Position numbers and translations under genes: made by a program. Shown here one piece after another: positions 49,949-58,914 of a stretch of DNA of 61,528 nt (positions are counted from its first letter, which is position 1; every line of letters begins with the position of its first letter). Below the pieces are notes generated by a model that saw only the letters and a program-made list of their open reading frames with translations, searched no databases and had not been told where the DNA came from. The stretch lies in contig JAYZDF010000016.1 of assembly GCA_036337945.1 (NCBI GenBank), forward strand, positions 1-61,528, given 5' to 3'. The DNA is from JAYZDF01 sp036337945 (GTDB taxonomy: Bacteria; Myxococcota; Kuafuiibacteriia; Kuafuiibacteriales; Kuafuiibacteriaceae).

Positions 49949-52257
49949 TGCTTGCGTTTTCGAAGAGCGAAAAGTGCGAGCAACAAAAGAAGACCTGAGC
50001 TCGAACCGAGAAAATCAGCGTGGACAAAATTTAGATTTCGACAGCCGCATCCTTCTGTGTCGTCTCGTGAGCCATCGTTTCCTAACCTTCCCAACGGCTC
50101 ATTCGGTCCTCCACCAATAGAAGGGACAGGACATGAGGCGAGGATATCAACAATTTCTATGTCGTCGATGCCTGCCTCAACAGTTGCAGAATCACTGAGA
50201 TCTTCAATTTCAAACTTGAATCTCATTCGATTTGAAGGCTCAATAAACTCTTTCAACACGACTTCTCGGCGAGTCCACTCCTTCGTAGTTTCCGACACTC
50301 GATCGATTTCAATCCATGTTTCGCCGCCGTCGCTGGATGCAGAAACAATCAAATCTGCGTCAACATCGACGGGTCCACCGGCCTTAGAAAAATCTTTGGC
50401 AACGTGCCAGGCGTAATACACAAGGCTAGGAAAGGCTGAATCTCCGATAGCGAAAATGGGGCTTTCTAATGTGGTTTTGCCACCATCTACATCCTCAGAA
50501 CTAAAATTAGAACCTTTATAGGGGCCTGTATGAAAAGAGAGTTTTCCATCACCTGGGCTATTATCATTCTCGGGCTGAGTCACAACGCCCAAGATTGAAA
50601 TGAAGTCAGGTTTATCAAGTCCCCAGATACCAGCACTCGCTGTGTCATTTTGCTCTGGGTCTACTTTCCAGTTAGGTGCTTCATGAAGTGGGTCATATTT
50701 CAACTGTCGGTATCCAATAACAAATTCAATTTTGTTCGCAAATTGTGGGCCTTCTTGACTAGTCATGACCACCTCGAGGGAAACGGTGGTGCCGCAACTG
50801 AGGTCGGAGCTAAAGGTAAGTTCGAAGCCTTGCGCAACATCGACAAACTTTCCTTGTTCGATTCCTGATACAGTTGTCGTCGGATTCGCGATCGTCACGC
50901 CGTCTGTGAGGGATCTAACCTCCACGGACACATTATCTGCGGTTCCGAGACCATCATTTCTGACTGCAATTGACATGGTGACTTTCTCACCCGGGCCGAT
51001 GTCTCCGTCGTTGCCATCATCCATCTGGTACGTCTGCAATCCCAAGATCGGTTCAGGGCACTCAGCACTGACAGTCGTGCACAAAGCACTTGCGCCGAGA
51101 GCCCATTCTTTCCAGGTTGCAGGAAAAGTTCTCTGAGCATCTTGCACTGCTTCAAGATAAGGCTGCCAATCAGATTGCTCTTGCCCTGGCCTCGTCACCA
51201 AAACAAATGCCGTGCGATAATACGGTGTCTCTGTACCTCGAGGTGGATTGCGAGGCCCCATTTCGTCCAACACTTGCTGCATCGTAACGTTGACCTTGGT
51301 TCCCTCTATGGTTGCGCCCATCGGAATTCGACTACTTTTATCTAACGATTCTCCCTGAAAGCTTGCATCTGTAATGTGAAAAAAGTCTTCAACTTCGTCG
51401 GGGCCGAACACGCCCATTCCATAAAGGTCCAGAGGTGCATAACCTCTCTCCGTACCCATATGAGTAAAAGTTCCGTCGCCGTTGTCACGCCAGGCGACGC
51501 CGTCTTGAACGGATGCATACGCGTGAACGAGGGGGCTCCAGTGGGCATCTTGCCGTCCAAGTAAATCCTCCGAGCTTTTGCCTTCTCCGTCTTTATACTG
51601 AAAAAACATGAGCCAGCGATGGCTCAGTTCTTGCGCCAATACTGCGTGGTATCGTGAGCCCATTGAACCAGCACTGCTGAGCCCGCCGAACATTTCGACG
51701 CTATTCATATTCACGAAGCCAGAGAATCTGCCGCCTCGCGGCGGTAATCCCCAGGAGCGACGACTATTATAAGTTGAGCGCCCGATACCGGTCACAATGT
51801 TCCGCACGCCCTGGTAATATGCGGTACCCATATTATTCGCATCGGTGAAGCTTAGAAACATCGTGACGGTGTCAAATCGGTCGGGATATTGACTGAGCAC
51901 CTCCTGGACGATTGCAACCTGGTTATCAGAGGTTATCCCAAAACTACCGCTGTTTCCCTCGGTTACAAAACCGGGTGCGCCTTCGATGACCAAGACCTCT
52001 CCTTCTATGCGAAGCGGCTGTTTCACGATACCGAATTGCGGTTTATCAACAGGTACAAACTTTGGATTAGGCTCATGGCCTTGATCAAGGTGGGTATCGT
52101 GTGGATTGGCGATGTAATTGGGCGCCTCAGGGTTTTCAATAAAGCCGTTTTGGCAGGCCAAAAGGCACACCGTCAGAAAAAAGAAACCACTCACATGTTG
52201 ACGAATCAAGATATTGCTATCTTGCCACAGCTGCCCCCCGGTTCGTCTACCGATCAT
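49945..52257 (-). CDS. secreted pseudo-metalloprotease-like protein with sorting tail
   Basis: 770 residues. A lipoprotein-like signal (VSGFFFLTVCLLAC) lies behind a 20-residue extension, so GTG 52194 is an alternative start. Around residue 210 an AQELSHRW sequence sits where a zinc metalloprotease would have HExxH; the first His is Gln. The second half contains a CARDB-like beta domain (PGEKVTMSIAVRNDGLG) and a jelly-roll near 520-690. The C-terminus, GCGC, a hydrophobic run and RKRKQ, is a MYXO-CTERM-like sorting signal. It leads the four-gene operon. It may be a surface protein without protease activity. Confidence 0.8.
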   Translation of the reverse strand: MIGRRTGGQLWQDSNILIRQHVSGFFFLTVCLLACQNGFIENPEAPNYIANPHDTHLDQGHEPNPKFVPVDKPQFGIVKQPLRIEGEVLVIEGAPGFVTEGNSGSFGITSDNQVAIVQEVLSQYPDRFDTVTMFLSFTDANNMGTAYYQGVRNIVTGIGRSTYNSRRSWGLPPRGGRFSGFVNMNSVEMFGGLSSAGSMGSRYHAVLAQELSHRWLMFFQYKDGEGKSSEDLLGRQDAHWSPLVHAYASVQDGVAWRDNGDGTFTHMGTERGYAPLDLYGMGVFGPDEVEDFFHITDASFQGESLDKSSRIPMGATIEGTKVNVTMQQVLDEMGPRNPPRGTETPYYRTAFVLVTRPGQEQSDWQPYLEAVQDAQRTFPATWKEWALGASALCTTVSAECPEPILGLQTYQMDDGNDGDIGPGEKVTMSIAVRNDGLGTADNVSVEVRSLTDGVTIANPTTTVSGIEQGKFVDVAQGFELTFSSDLSCGTTVSLEVVMTSQEGPQFANKIEFVIGYRQLKYDPLHEAPNWKVDPEQNDTASAGIWGLDKPDFISILGVVTQPENDNSPGDGKLSFHTGPYKGSNFSSEDVDGGKTTLESPIFAIGDSAFPSLVYYAWHVAKDFSKAGGPVDVDADLIVSASSDGGETWIEIDRVSETTKEWTRREVVLKEFIEPSNRMRFKFEIEDLSDSATVEAGIDDIEIVDILASCPVPSIGGGPNEPLGRLGNDGSRDDTEGCGCRNLNFVHADFLGSSSGLLLLLALFALRKRKQ

Positions 52258-52340
52258 CGACGCAATTTCGCATCGATGCTTGGGCGATTACGGATGAATG
52301 ACGGATGTCAGCGCATGGTAAACGAAGTAAGGTTCACCCA

Positions 52341-52991
52341 ATGAAGGGGTTAGCGATTATCCTGAGCACGGCCGTAGCTTGCTCAGTTGCAACAGATTCT
52401 TTGGCAACGGTCGTGAAGGCCCACACCCTCAACGAGAAAACCGAACTTTCTAGTCTCATCGTACGGGGGACTGTAAAAAGCGTCACTACGGATTGGTACG
52501 AAGTCAATGCAAGCGCGCATACCCTCATCACACTTAAAATCTCCGAAGTTTTAAAAGGAACAATGCCCAAAACGAAGGAAGTCACCATTCGTCAGCCCGG
52601 CGGGAAGATTGGAGATTTCGACCACAGAGTCGAAGGCGTTTCTCAGTGGGAAGCAAACGAAGAAGTGATCATGTTTCTGGAGCCTCTTCGAGTCAAAGGT
52701 CACCTCGGACTCTTCATTGAGCTGGGCATCGGCATCGGAAAATACGAAATCCGTTACAAAAATAAAAAAGCGTACGTGCACCACAACCCAAAAGTCGCAC
52801 TCGCTCACTACGACGCCTCTCAAAAAATGACTGTAGAACCAGCGAAGAAAATGACGCCTGTTTCCATCGAACAGTTTCGAACAGAAGTGAGGAGCTATGT
52901 AAACGGGAAGAAGCGGATAAGAACTGAGCCAAAACCCGTTCGTTCGGTCGATGTTCCGCTAAAGAATCGAAAAAGTGAGGCTCGGCAATGA
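52341..52991 (+). CDS. exported protein, partner of the matrixin-type protease
   Basis: 217 residues starting at ATG 52341, preceded by AAGG at 10 bases; an in-frame GTG-type extension upstream is less likely. Signal peptide (LAIILSTAVACSVATDSLA). The mature part has the family feel of a small beta-domain with IVRGTVKSVTT, LKISEVLKGTMP and VIMFLEPLR, found next to matrixin-type proteases in related genomes from memory. The last 40 residues are basic and unstructured. Its stop overlaps the next gene's ATG (ATGA). Confidence 0.75.
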   Translation: MKGLAIILSTAVACSVATDSLATVVKAHTLNEKTELSSLIVRGTVKSVTTDWYEVNASAHTLITLKISEVLKGTMPKTKEVTIRQPGGKIGDFDHRVEGVSQWEANEEVIMFLEPLRVKGHLGLFIELGIGIGKYEIRYKNKKAYVHHNPKVALAHYDASQKMTVEPAKKMTPVSIEQFRTEVRSYVNGKKRIRTEPKPVRSVDVPLKNRKSEARQ

Positions 52992-54886
52992 TTACTACGA
53001 GCGCCTTCGCCACACTCGCGATAACTCTGACTGCCTGGAACCCTACTGGTTTTCGGTGGAGTCCCGGCGAATTTCCAATCTCTTATTGCATCACCGCAAA
53101 CGGAACTCGGACAAACGCAAACGCGACCAGCCAGCGAAATGCCGTTGAGTCCGCGATCAATGCTTGGAGATCAACTGGAAACGGGGGTGGTCTTAGCTGT
53201 ACAACCTACGATGCTCAATCCACGACTCAAGGCTGCGCAACGGGAATAAACCTTCGAGACGGACGACCCAACTTTTTTTGGGAGCGAAATTGGGCACAAG
53301 GCTCTTCAACGCTAGGGGTCACGCACTACGTCGCGCGGGGAGGCAGCTGCGGTACCCTGAATAGCCCGAGTGGAAATATCAATCTCAATTGTACATACGA
53401 TGGCGATATCGAATTCAACGATGCGACGACCTATTGGACTGCCGATGGTTCTGGTGGGACAGACATAACGTCAATCGCGGTTCACGAATACGGACATTTC
53501 ATTGGTCTGGGACACTGCGATGAGAACGGAACATGTAATCGAGGACGAGCGGTTATGTACTCGAGTTATCCAGGGGGAGTCGTTCGCGTGCCCTTCAACG
53601 ATGATGTTCAAGGCGCATGCTCCTTATATCCCGGAACACCAGGCGGGATTGGCTTTCCGTGCACCAGCGCAAACCAGTGTACTTCAGGCATCTGTATCGA
53701 CGCCGGGAGTAACGGTTACTGCTCCGACCTCTGTGGCTCCTGCCCTCAGGGTTATGCATGCGAAGCCAACCCGAGCAATCCATCGCAACAAGTATGCATT
53801 CGTGATGACGGCACTAACAAAGATCTGTGCGAGATTTGTTCGTGGGGTCTTCCAAATGCTTGCGCGAACAGCGGTGTATGCCTCAGTGGTCTGCCCGAAA
53901 CAGATCAAGGACGATGTGCGACGCCCTGCCCTAATCCCAACGCGAGCGATGGAGCCTGTCCAAATAATTACACCTGCGTTCAGTACAGTTTCCAAGGCGG
54001 AGGCGGAGGCTATTACTGCATTCCAAAATCCAGTGATTGCACTGACCTGAATAACTTTACTGAACTTCAGCTAGGACAAGCTTGCAATGGAAATCCTCCA
54101 TGCGCAGCCGGTTTGACTTGTATTGGAATCTGCAGCCAATCATGCACCACGAACCCCGATAAGTGTCCTGCCGGATTTGCCTGCGAAACATTCAACTTTC
54201 AATCCGGCGCGCAATCGTATTGCGCCCCACCCGTCACCGAGGGACAAAATTGCGACGGTATTAAAGCGTGTACGACAGGTCCGTGCCTATTGAGTAATGG
54301 GAGTAATAACTCAATTTGTTACCGCGAATGCACGGGAAATCCTAACGCCTGTAACAATGCACAATCTTGCGTACAATATACGATCAGTGGGCGAACGGTA
54401 GGACTGTGCGAGCCACCAGGCGTGCCTCCTCGTATTATCGACGCCGGCATCCCCGGAGCGAGTGATACAGGGATCCAATGTCCGTGCGACACGAGCAACG
54501 CATGTGAACCGAATTGTGATTGCGACAACGACTGCAGCACAAATACGGATGCTGGCACGACGCCCGGGCCGGGTACGAACCCTGGAGATGACAACTCTAA
54601 CGGAGGTGCGTGCACGTGCGACCAGTACTTCTACTGCGAATCAGGTTGTGATTGCGACCTAGAATGTCCGTGCACATGTGACCAAACCTATGCCTGCGAC
54701 CTTGATGAAAATGGGCAAGAGTGCACTTGCGACGGAGAATGTTATGGCGCTGGAGGAGCACAAAAAATTAAAGGGACCTGCTCAGGGTGCAATACCGTTG
54801 CTCATCCTAAAGATACGAGTACATCCCTTCACATTTTATTGCTAATTTCACTGGCCGCGTTTGTGATACGCCGCAGGGTCCGGTAA
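52988..54886 (+). CDS. matrixin-type zinc metalloprotease, Cys-rich, with sorting tail
   Basis: Secreted metalloprotease. A signal at residues 1-16 precedes the catalytic domain with the full zinc motif VHEYGHFIGLGH (ligands His 166, 170 and 176, general base Glu 167) and a Met-turn at VMYSSY (Met 190). Residues 210-590 are Cys-rich, with repeated blocks such as CTSANQCTSGICIDAG that resemble Cys-knot modules common in delta-type secreted proteins. The end (CSGC, hydrophobic run, VIRRRVR) is a MYXO-CTERM-like sorting signal. The ATG overlaps the previous gene (ATGA), so the two are co-translated. Confidence 0.92.
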   Translation: MITTSAFATLAITLTAWNPTGFRWSPGEFPISYCITANGTRTNANATSQRNAVESAINAWRSTGNGGGLSCTTYDAQSTTQGCATGINLRDGRPNFFWERNWAQGSSTLGVTHYVARGGSCGTLNSPSGNINLNCTYDGDIEFNDATTYWTADGSGGTDITSIAVHEYGHFIGLGHCDENGTCNRGRAVMYSSYPGGVVRVPFNDDVQGACSLYPGTPGGIGFPCTSANQCTSGICIDAGSNGYCSDLCGSCPQGYACEANPSNPSQQVCIRDDGTNKDLCEICSWGLPNACANSGVCLSGLPETDQGRCATPCPNPNASDGACPNNYTCVQYSFQGGGGGYYCIPKSSDCTDLNNFTELQLGQACNGNPPCAAGLTCIGICSQSCTTNPDKCPAGFACETFNFQSGAQSYCAPPVTEGQNCDGIKACTTGPCLLSNGSNNSICYRECTGNPNACNNAQSCVQYTISGRTVGLCEPPGVPPRIIDAGIPGASDTGIQCPCDTSNACEPNCDCDNDCSTNTDAGTTPGPGTNPGDDNSNGGACTCDQYFYCESGCDCDLECPCTCDQTYACDLDENGQECTCDGECYGAGGAQKIKGTCSGCNTVAHPKDTSTSLHILLLISLAAFVIRRRVR

Positions 54887-54898
54887 GCTTCAGAGGTC

Positions 54899-56107
54899 AT
54901 GTCGGCACCCGCCAATATTCAGAGTTCCGACCAAACCCTTAGTTCTCTGTTTCAGCAATACCGAATAGACCCCAATATCTCGATAAGCATCAAGCTATCC
55001 AAAGCCCTCATTGCGCGCGGACACGCAGCAGAAGCACTGCAAGTCACAGAGTATAGCCTCTCAAGCGATCCACTCGACACAGAGGGACGAATTCAGCGAG
55101 CAGCAGCATTGCTCGAACTATCACGTACGAAAGCAGCATATGTGGAGCTTCAAAGGATTCTCGCTATATCCCCGCGGCATTCTAAGGCTGTGCGTATGCT
55201 CGGACGGGTTTTTGTCGACCTCGGCTTTCCGGAGCGAGCGGCTGAGTTACTAAAGAAAAAAATTAGTGCAGCAAGCCAAGAGCCTCAGGCCTCAAACGAA
55301 GGCTCCTCACGCGTTCATGTTCCGGCGATTCACGCAAAAACGGAAGCTGCGAAGAAGCCCGTCATTGGAGACCTTTTTGCGTCCTTGACCAACGACTTGG
55401 GACTTGGTGGATTTCCCACGGACTTCGCTTCTGAGACGTCACGCGTTGAAGTCACGCAAGTAGTTCGCACCCGAAAGAAGAGTGCCAGACTCTCCTCAGG
55501 AGATGAACTGTCCTCTTTGGTTGGCCCAATCATCGACCAAAGTAGACCAGAGATACAAATCTCGGACGAGTCTGCACCCACGCCCACGCACAGCAAGCCA
55601 GCGACTGCCTACGATATGGTAACGTCCACTGAGCTATCGCACACCTGGGACGAAGATGATGAGATCAAGGACCTACCATTTAAGGTGAGCCCAAGTAACG
55701 GTGAGCTGCAACTTACTGACGAGCAACAAACTGTGGAAGAGCCGATTCCACGGCTTCCGTCGTCAAACTTACTACGGCCCGCAACGGATGATAGTCAGGC
55801 AACTCAAGAAGCGCCCGCCGTTTCCGCAAAACTAAACCCGGAAATATCTCCTGGCACCGCAGAGGCAGCACCTTATTTAAAGCGTTTTGCGCGAAGTAAT
55901 CCTGGTGTGACGACAAACTCACCTTTTGAAGAAGCAGCGGAGGACGAAGTCAGAACAGATTTAAAGTATTCGCCGCAACGTCTCCGAATCCCTACCTTCG
56001 TATCCTTTATTCTCCTCGTTTTGGCCTTTGCGCTAGGTATGTTTGTTGCCTCCTACAATAAAAATAGCGAGACACCTGTGACAAAGGAAGTTCCCGCACG
56101 TAAGTAA
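54899..56107 (+). CDS. TPR protein with C-terminal membrane anchor
   Basis: 402 residues. The first 125 contain three TPR-like helix pairs (ALIARGHAAEALQVTEYSLS, ALLELSRTKAAYVELQRILA, VFVDLGFPERAAELLKKKI). A long polar linker follows and a single membrane segment near 370-390 (TFVSFILLVLAFALGMFVA). There is no signal, so the TPRs are probably cytoplasmic. It starts 12 bases after the matrixin gene and is followed by lysC after 14 bases. Partner unknown. Confidence 0.75.
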   Translation: MSAPANIQSSDQTLSSLFQQYRIDPNISISIKLSKALIARGHAAEALQVTEYSLSSDPLDTEGRIQRAAALLELSRTKAAYVELQRILAISPRHSKAVRMLGRVFVDLGFPERAAELLKKKISAASQEPQASNEGSSRVHVPAIHAKTEAAKKPVIGDLFASLTNDLGLGGFPTDFASETSRVEVTQVVRTRKKSARLSSGDELSSLVGPIIDQSRPEIQISDESAPTPTHSKPATAYDMVTSTELSHTWDEDDEIKDLPFKVSPSNGELQLTDEQQTVEEPIPRLPSSNLLRPATDDSQATQEAPAVSAKLNPEISPGTAEAAPYLKRFARSNPGVTTNSPFEEAAEDEVRTDLKYSPQRLRIPTFVSFILLVLAFALGMFVASYNKNSETPVTKEVPARK

Positions 56108-56121
56108 TTGTTGTTGTCATC

Positions 56122-57333
56122 GTGAAAGAATCAAAACCTATTGTTGTACAAAAGTATGGTGGAAGCTCAGTCGCCACCGTCGAAAAGCTGAACAAAATTG
56201 CACAATACGTCGTTACGCGGCACAAAGAAGGCGTATCTCTGGTCGTCGTCGTTTCTGCGATGGGTGAAACGACAAATCAGCTCCTTGAGCGAGCTCATCA
56301 AATAAGTGACGAACCGAACCGCCGTGAGTTAGATATGTTATTGACGGTTGGGGAGCGTATCTCCATGTCACTTCTCGCTATGGCCATCCGTGAGCACGGC
56401 GCAGAGGCCGTTTCTCTCACCGGTAGCCAATCCGGGATCATAACCACCGCGAGTCATTCGAACGCTAGAATTATGGAAGTTCGACCTTTTCGAATTCAGG
56501 ACGAGTTAGAACAAGGTCGCATAGTCATTTGCGCAGGCTTTCAGGGCGTTAGTTATAAGCGCGAGATAACAACTCTAGGTCGTGGCGGTTCCGATACCAC
56601 CGCTGTTGCGCTCGCTGCAGCCCTTCAGGCAGAAGCGTGTGAGATTTATTCAGATGTTGATGGAATACTCTCCGCAGATCCGCGCATCATTCGTGAAGCA
56701 CGAAAGATAGACGCAATCGGATACGAGGAAATGCAGGAAATGTCTGCCGCGGGCGCTAAAGTCCTCAATGCAACGGCCGTCGAATTTGCAAAGAACAACA
56801 ATATCGCTATCTATGCAAGAAAGACAGGCTCCGCTACTCCAGGAACCGTCATTCGACGCGATGTTCCGCGAGCCAGTCGGCGCGTTCGTGGCGTAGCCCA
56901 TAACCTGAGAGTAACCACAGTCGAACAAAGCCATGTCAGCTACCGGACCTACCTCGACTTTGTGCAAACTATGCATGATGAAGAGTTTCACCCCAAAGTA
57001 CTGTCATTCCAAAACGAAAATTTGATTGCTGTATTTGGAACCGAGGATCTTCATAGAGCGCAAACACTCGAAGACAGCATTCGACGTGTTCTCGGCCTCG
57101 ACTGCATCCATCACGACCGCGGAATCGTGTCTCTTATCGGTGAAGGGATCACAGAAAAGTTAGACCTCGTTTGCCGGGGAGCCAAAACAGTCGAGAAATT
57201 TGAGGTTTTTGCGATGAGCACCTCAAGGTTCCGAATTTCATGGATAATGCGCGACGCAGATATCGAAGAAGCAGCTCAACTTCTCCATAACGAATTCTGT
57301 ACCAAAGAAGACACCGTCGAAGTGATGTCCTGA
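56122..57333 (+). CDS. lysC: aspartate kinase
   Basis: First enzyme of lysine, threonine and methionine synthesis. Residues 7-15 read VQKYGGSSV, the family N-terminal motif; GRGGSDTTA near 153 and YSDVDGILSADPR near 175 are the other substrate loops. Two ACT-type regions fill the last 130 residues, so feedback inhibition is likely. GTG start, no Shine-Dalgarno seen. It follows the TPR gene by 14 bases. Confidence 0.97.
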   Translation: MKESKPIVVQKYGGSSVATVEKLNKIAQYVVTRHKEGVSLVVVVSAMGETTNQLLERAHQISDEPNRRELDMLLTVGERISMSLLAMAIREHGAEAVSLTGSQSGIITTASHSNARIMEVRPFRIQDELEQGRIVICAGFQGVSYKREITTLGRGGSDTTAVALAAALQAEACEIYSDVDGILSADPRIIREARKIDAIGYEEMQEMSAAGAKVLNATAVEFAKNNNIAIYARKTGSATPGTVIRRDVPRASRRVRGVAHNLRVTTVEQSHVSYRTYLDFVQTMHDEEFHPKVLSFQNENLIAVFGTEDLHRAQTLEDSIRRVLGLDCIHHDRGIVSLIGEGITEKLDLVCRGAKTVEKFEVFAMSTSRFRISWIMRDADIEEAAQLLHNEFCTKEDTVEVMS

Positions 57334-57390
57334 GATTTGTCCCCTCGCCTCCTGTGACTTTTCTAGTGCGGCATGCTAGGACGTTGCTTG

Positions 57391-57762
57391 ATGAGCGAAA
57401 CCGAATTTCTCAACGAAACTGAAGCTGAAGTATTTGCACAAGGTCTATTGTGGCTTGCACGAGTCGACGGAGAAGATGAATCCGAAACGACCTTGATACA
57501 AGAGTTTCTTTCAGATGCTGGATACTCAAACCTTGCAGACTCTCTGAACTGTGCTGCATTCGAGCCACATCACCTGCTCTGCCTTAATGATTCGCACCAG
57601 CGTCACGTGTTTCTGAAAACGGCTGTCGGCATCGTGCTCGCGGACGGCAAAATTACTTCCGCCGAAGTAGATGCCCTTCATTCCGTTTCGACTGTATTCG
57701 GAATGGAGCGAGAACTTCTGGCCTTGGCTCTAGACGAAAAATTTCATAATCTGGACAACTAA
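57391..57762 (+). CDS. TerB-like helical protein
   Basis: ATG 57391 is chosen because it lies behind AGGACG; the frame also has an ATG six codons earlier. 123 residues, all helical. The part from 80 on, TAVGIVLADGKITSAEVDAL, is the acidic ADGKIT motif of TerB-like domains (tellurite-resistance associated fold). The first half (LLWLARVDGEDESE) has a second, related acidic motif. Function unknown. Its stop abuts the convergent FliJ-like gene with no base between. Confidence 0.8.
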   Translation: MSETEFLNETEAEVFAQGLLWLARVDGEDESETTLIQEFLSDAGYSNLADSLNCAAFEPHHLLCLNDSHQRHVFLKTAVGIVLADGKITSAEVDALHSVSTVFGMERELLALALDEKFHNLDN

Positions 57763-58230
57763 CTAGGTCTTCTTCTCTTTCTTCTTGCGGTACGCGCCCT
57801 GAGAACCAAATTCATCCAGTGCTTTAGCCTCTTTTTTCGCCGCGTACTCCATAACTTCCTTTTCTAACGTAGACTGGATTCTTTTGGTTTTTTCCGCCTC
57901 GTACGCTAACTGACGAACTTTCTTCTGAGCCTCAATTCTCTGAACCTTCTGCTTTTCCAGATTCCTCTGCTCGCTTCGGATAGCCTGACTCAAATTTTTT
58001 GATGCCCATCGGCCCGCAGCGTAGGTTTTTGGATCGAGAATCTCTCCGGTATCTGGTCGAATCTCCTGATCAACCGTACTCCTTCGTTCTTCCAAATTTC
58101 GAATTCCAGCTTCGGTCGAGCGAATACCATGGTCGATGTTCATGAGTTCGCCTCTCGCTTTATCGGCAATTTTGTCCCGAATTCTGGCCAGTCGCCCGGC
58201 TGTTGTAAGCGCTTTACGGCGATTGCTCAT
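57763..58230 (-). CDS. FliJ-like flagellar export chaperone
   Basis: 155 residues of charged coiled coil from ATG 58230 (a TTG one codon earlier is possible). FliJ is a coiled-coil subunit of the flagellar export ATPase complex; its sequence is poorly conserved. Support comes from the composition, the length and the C-terminal LDEFGSQGAYR resembling the usual LDE ending, and from the nearby flagellar genes. Start and upstream stop overlap as TGATG. Not certain. Confidence 0.6.
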   Translation of the reverse strand: MSNRRKALTTAGRLARIRDKIADKARGELMNIDHGIRSTEAGIRNLEERRSTVDQEIRPDTGEILDPKTYAAGRWASKNLSQAIRSEQRNLEKQKVQRIEAQKKVRQLAYEAEKTKRIQSTLEKEVMEYAAKKEAKALDEFGSQGAYRKKKEKKT

Positions 58231-58718
58231 CAAGCGCCCTCAGGCGCTTTGCTTCCATCAGAAGGTGCGGCCGGTTCGGTTTTTCGATAGGACACCGAGG
58301 ACTCTTTCTCATCCGCTGAGGATGAATTCGCTGCATCCGCTATCGGTGGGAGATCTCCTGACATATTAGCCACGTCGAGAGAAAAATCCGCAAAGAAATC
58401 GTCCAGTGACAAATCCCCCTGCGAGGGTCGTTTGGGGACATCTAGAGGGCCTGAGTAGGACAAACCCGGGCCAGACGAGCTACCGGCTGGGAGCGACGGA
58501 ACAGAACTATCAGTGGACTGTGGCGAAGCACTCGCTTTTGGCTGCACAACTCGAGGTGCAGGCTCTTCTCCCGTAAAGAATGAGGTGATGTCTTCGATGA
58601 TCGGTCTTTGCCCATCGAAGCTTCCCGTCAAAAATAGGTAGCCGCCGACAAAGCCCGCCATACTCGCTAATCCGATCAGGCAAAGGATAGCCGTAAGAAT
58701 GAGTGCAGTTTCTTGCAT
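58230..58718 (-). CDS. small membrane protein, flagellar-locus associated
   Basis: 162 residues. One membrane segment at residues 5-30 (ALILTAILCLIGLASMAGFV) followed by a Pro/Ser-rich, acidic soluble region with LSLDDFFADFSLDVANM. It shares a TGATG junction with the FliJ-like gene. Not recognised. Its position between two flagellar clusters hints at a role in flagella (inference). Confidence 0.6.
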   Translation of the reverse strand: MQETALILTAILCLIGLASMAGFVGGYLFLTGSFDGQRPIIEDITSFFTGEEPAPRVVQPKASASPQSTDSSVPSLPAGSSSGPGLSYSGPLDVPKRPSQGDLSLDDFFADFSLDVANMSGDLPPIADAANSSSADEKESSVSYRKTEPAAPSDGSKAPEGA

Positions 58719-58804
58719 GATTTACCCGTCCCTAAAATACCTCGTGGACTCGAAAATGGAAAGCCCTTATTTTGCGAGTATCAGCGTAGGCTCGACTTGA
58801 AAAG

Positions 58805-58825
58805 ATAGGAAAATTTTTCCTATCC
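58805..58825. promoter_or_regulatory. 21-bp palindrome between divergent flagellar clusters
   Basis: GATAGGAAAA, one T, then the exact inverse: a perfect dyad with a one-base centre, lying midway between the minus-strand cluster start (58718) and flgF (58915). It may be an operator or a short terminator-like hairpin. No known motif is recognised. Confidence 0.4.
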
Positions 58826-58884
58826 AACCAGGAAAGAACTTCCAACATCACTCCACAAAGTTTGATTTCAGGTGCAAATAACAG

Positions 58885-58900
58885 TTGGCACGGTTTGTGT
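58885..58900 (+). promoter_or_regulatory. sigma-54-like promoter before flgF
   Basis: TTGGCACG matches the -24 element of the sigma-54 consensus fully. After four bases GTGT stands where TTGC is expected, so the -12 element keeps two of four bases (the essential C is T). The start site would fall about 3 bases before the flgF GTG. Flagellar genes are often sigma-54 dependent, which supports it; the altered -12 argues against. Confidence 0.4.
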
Positions 58901-58914
58901 AGGTTTACGCAGTT

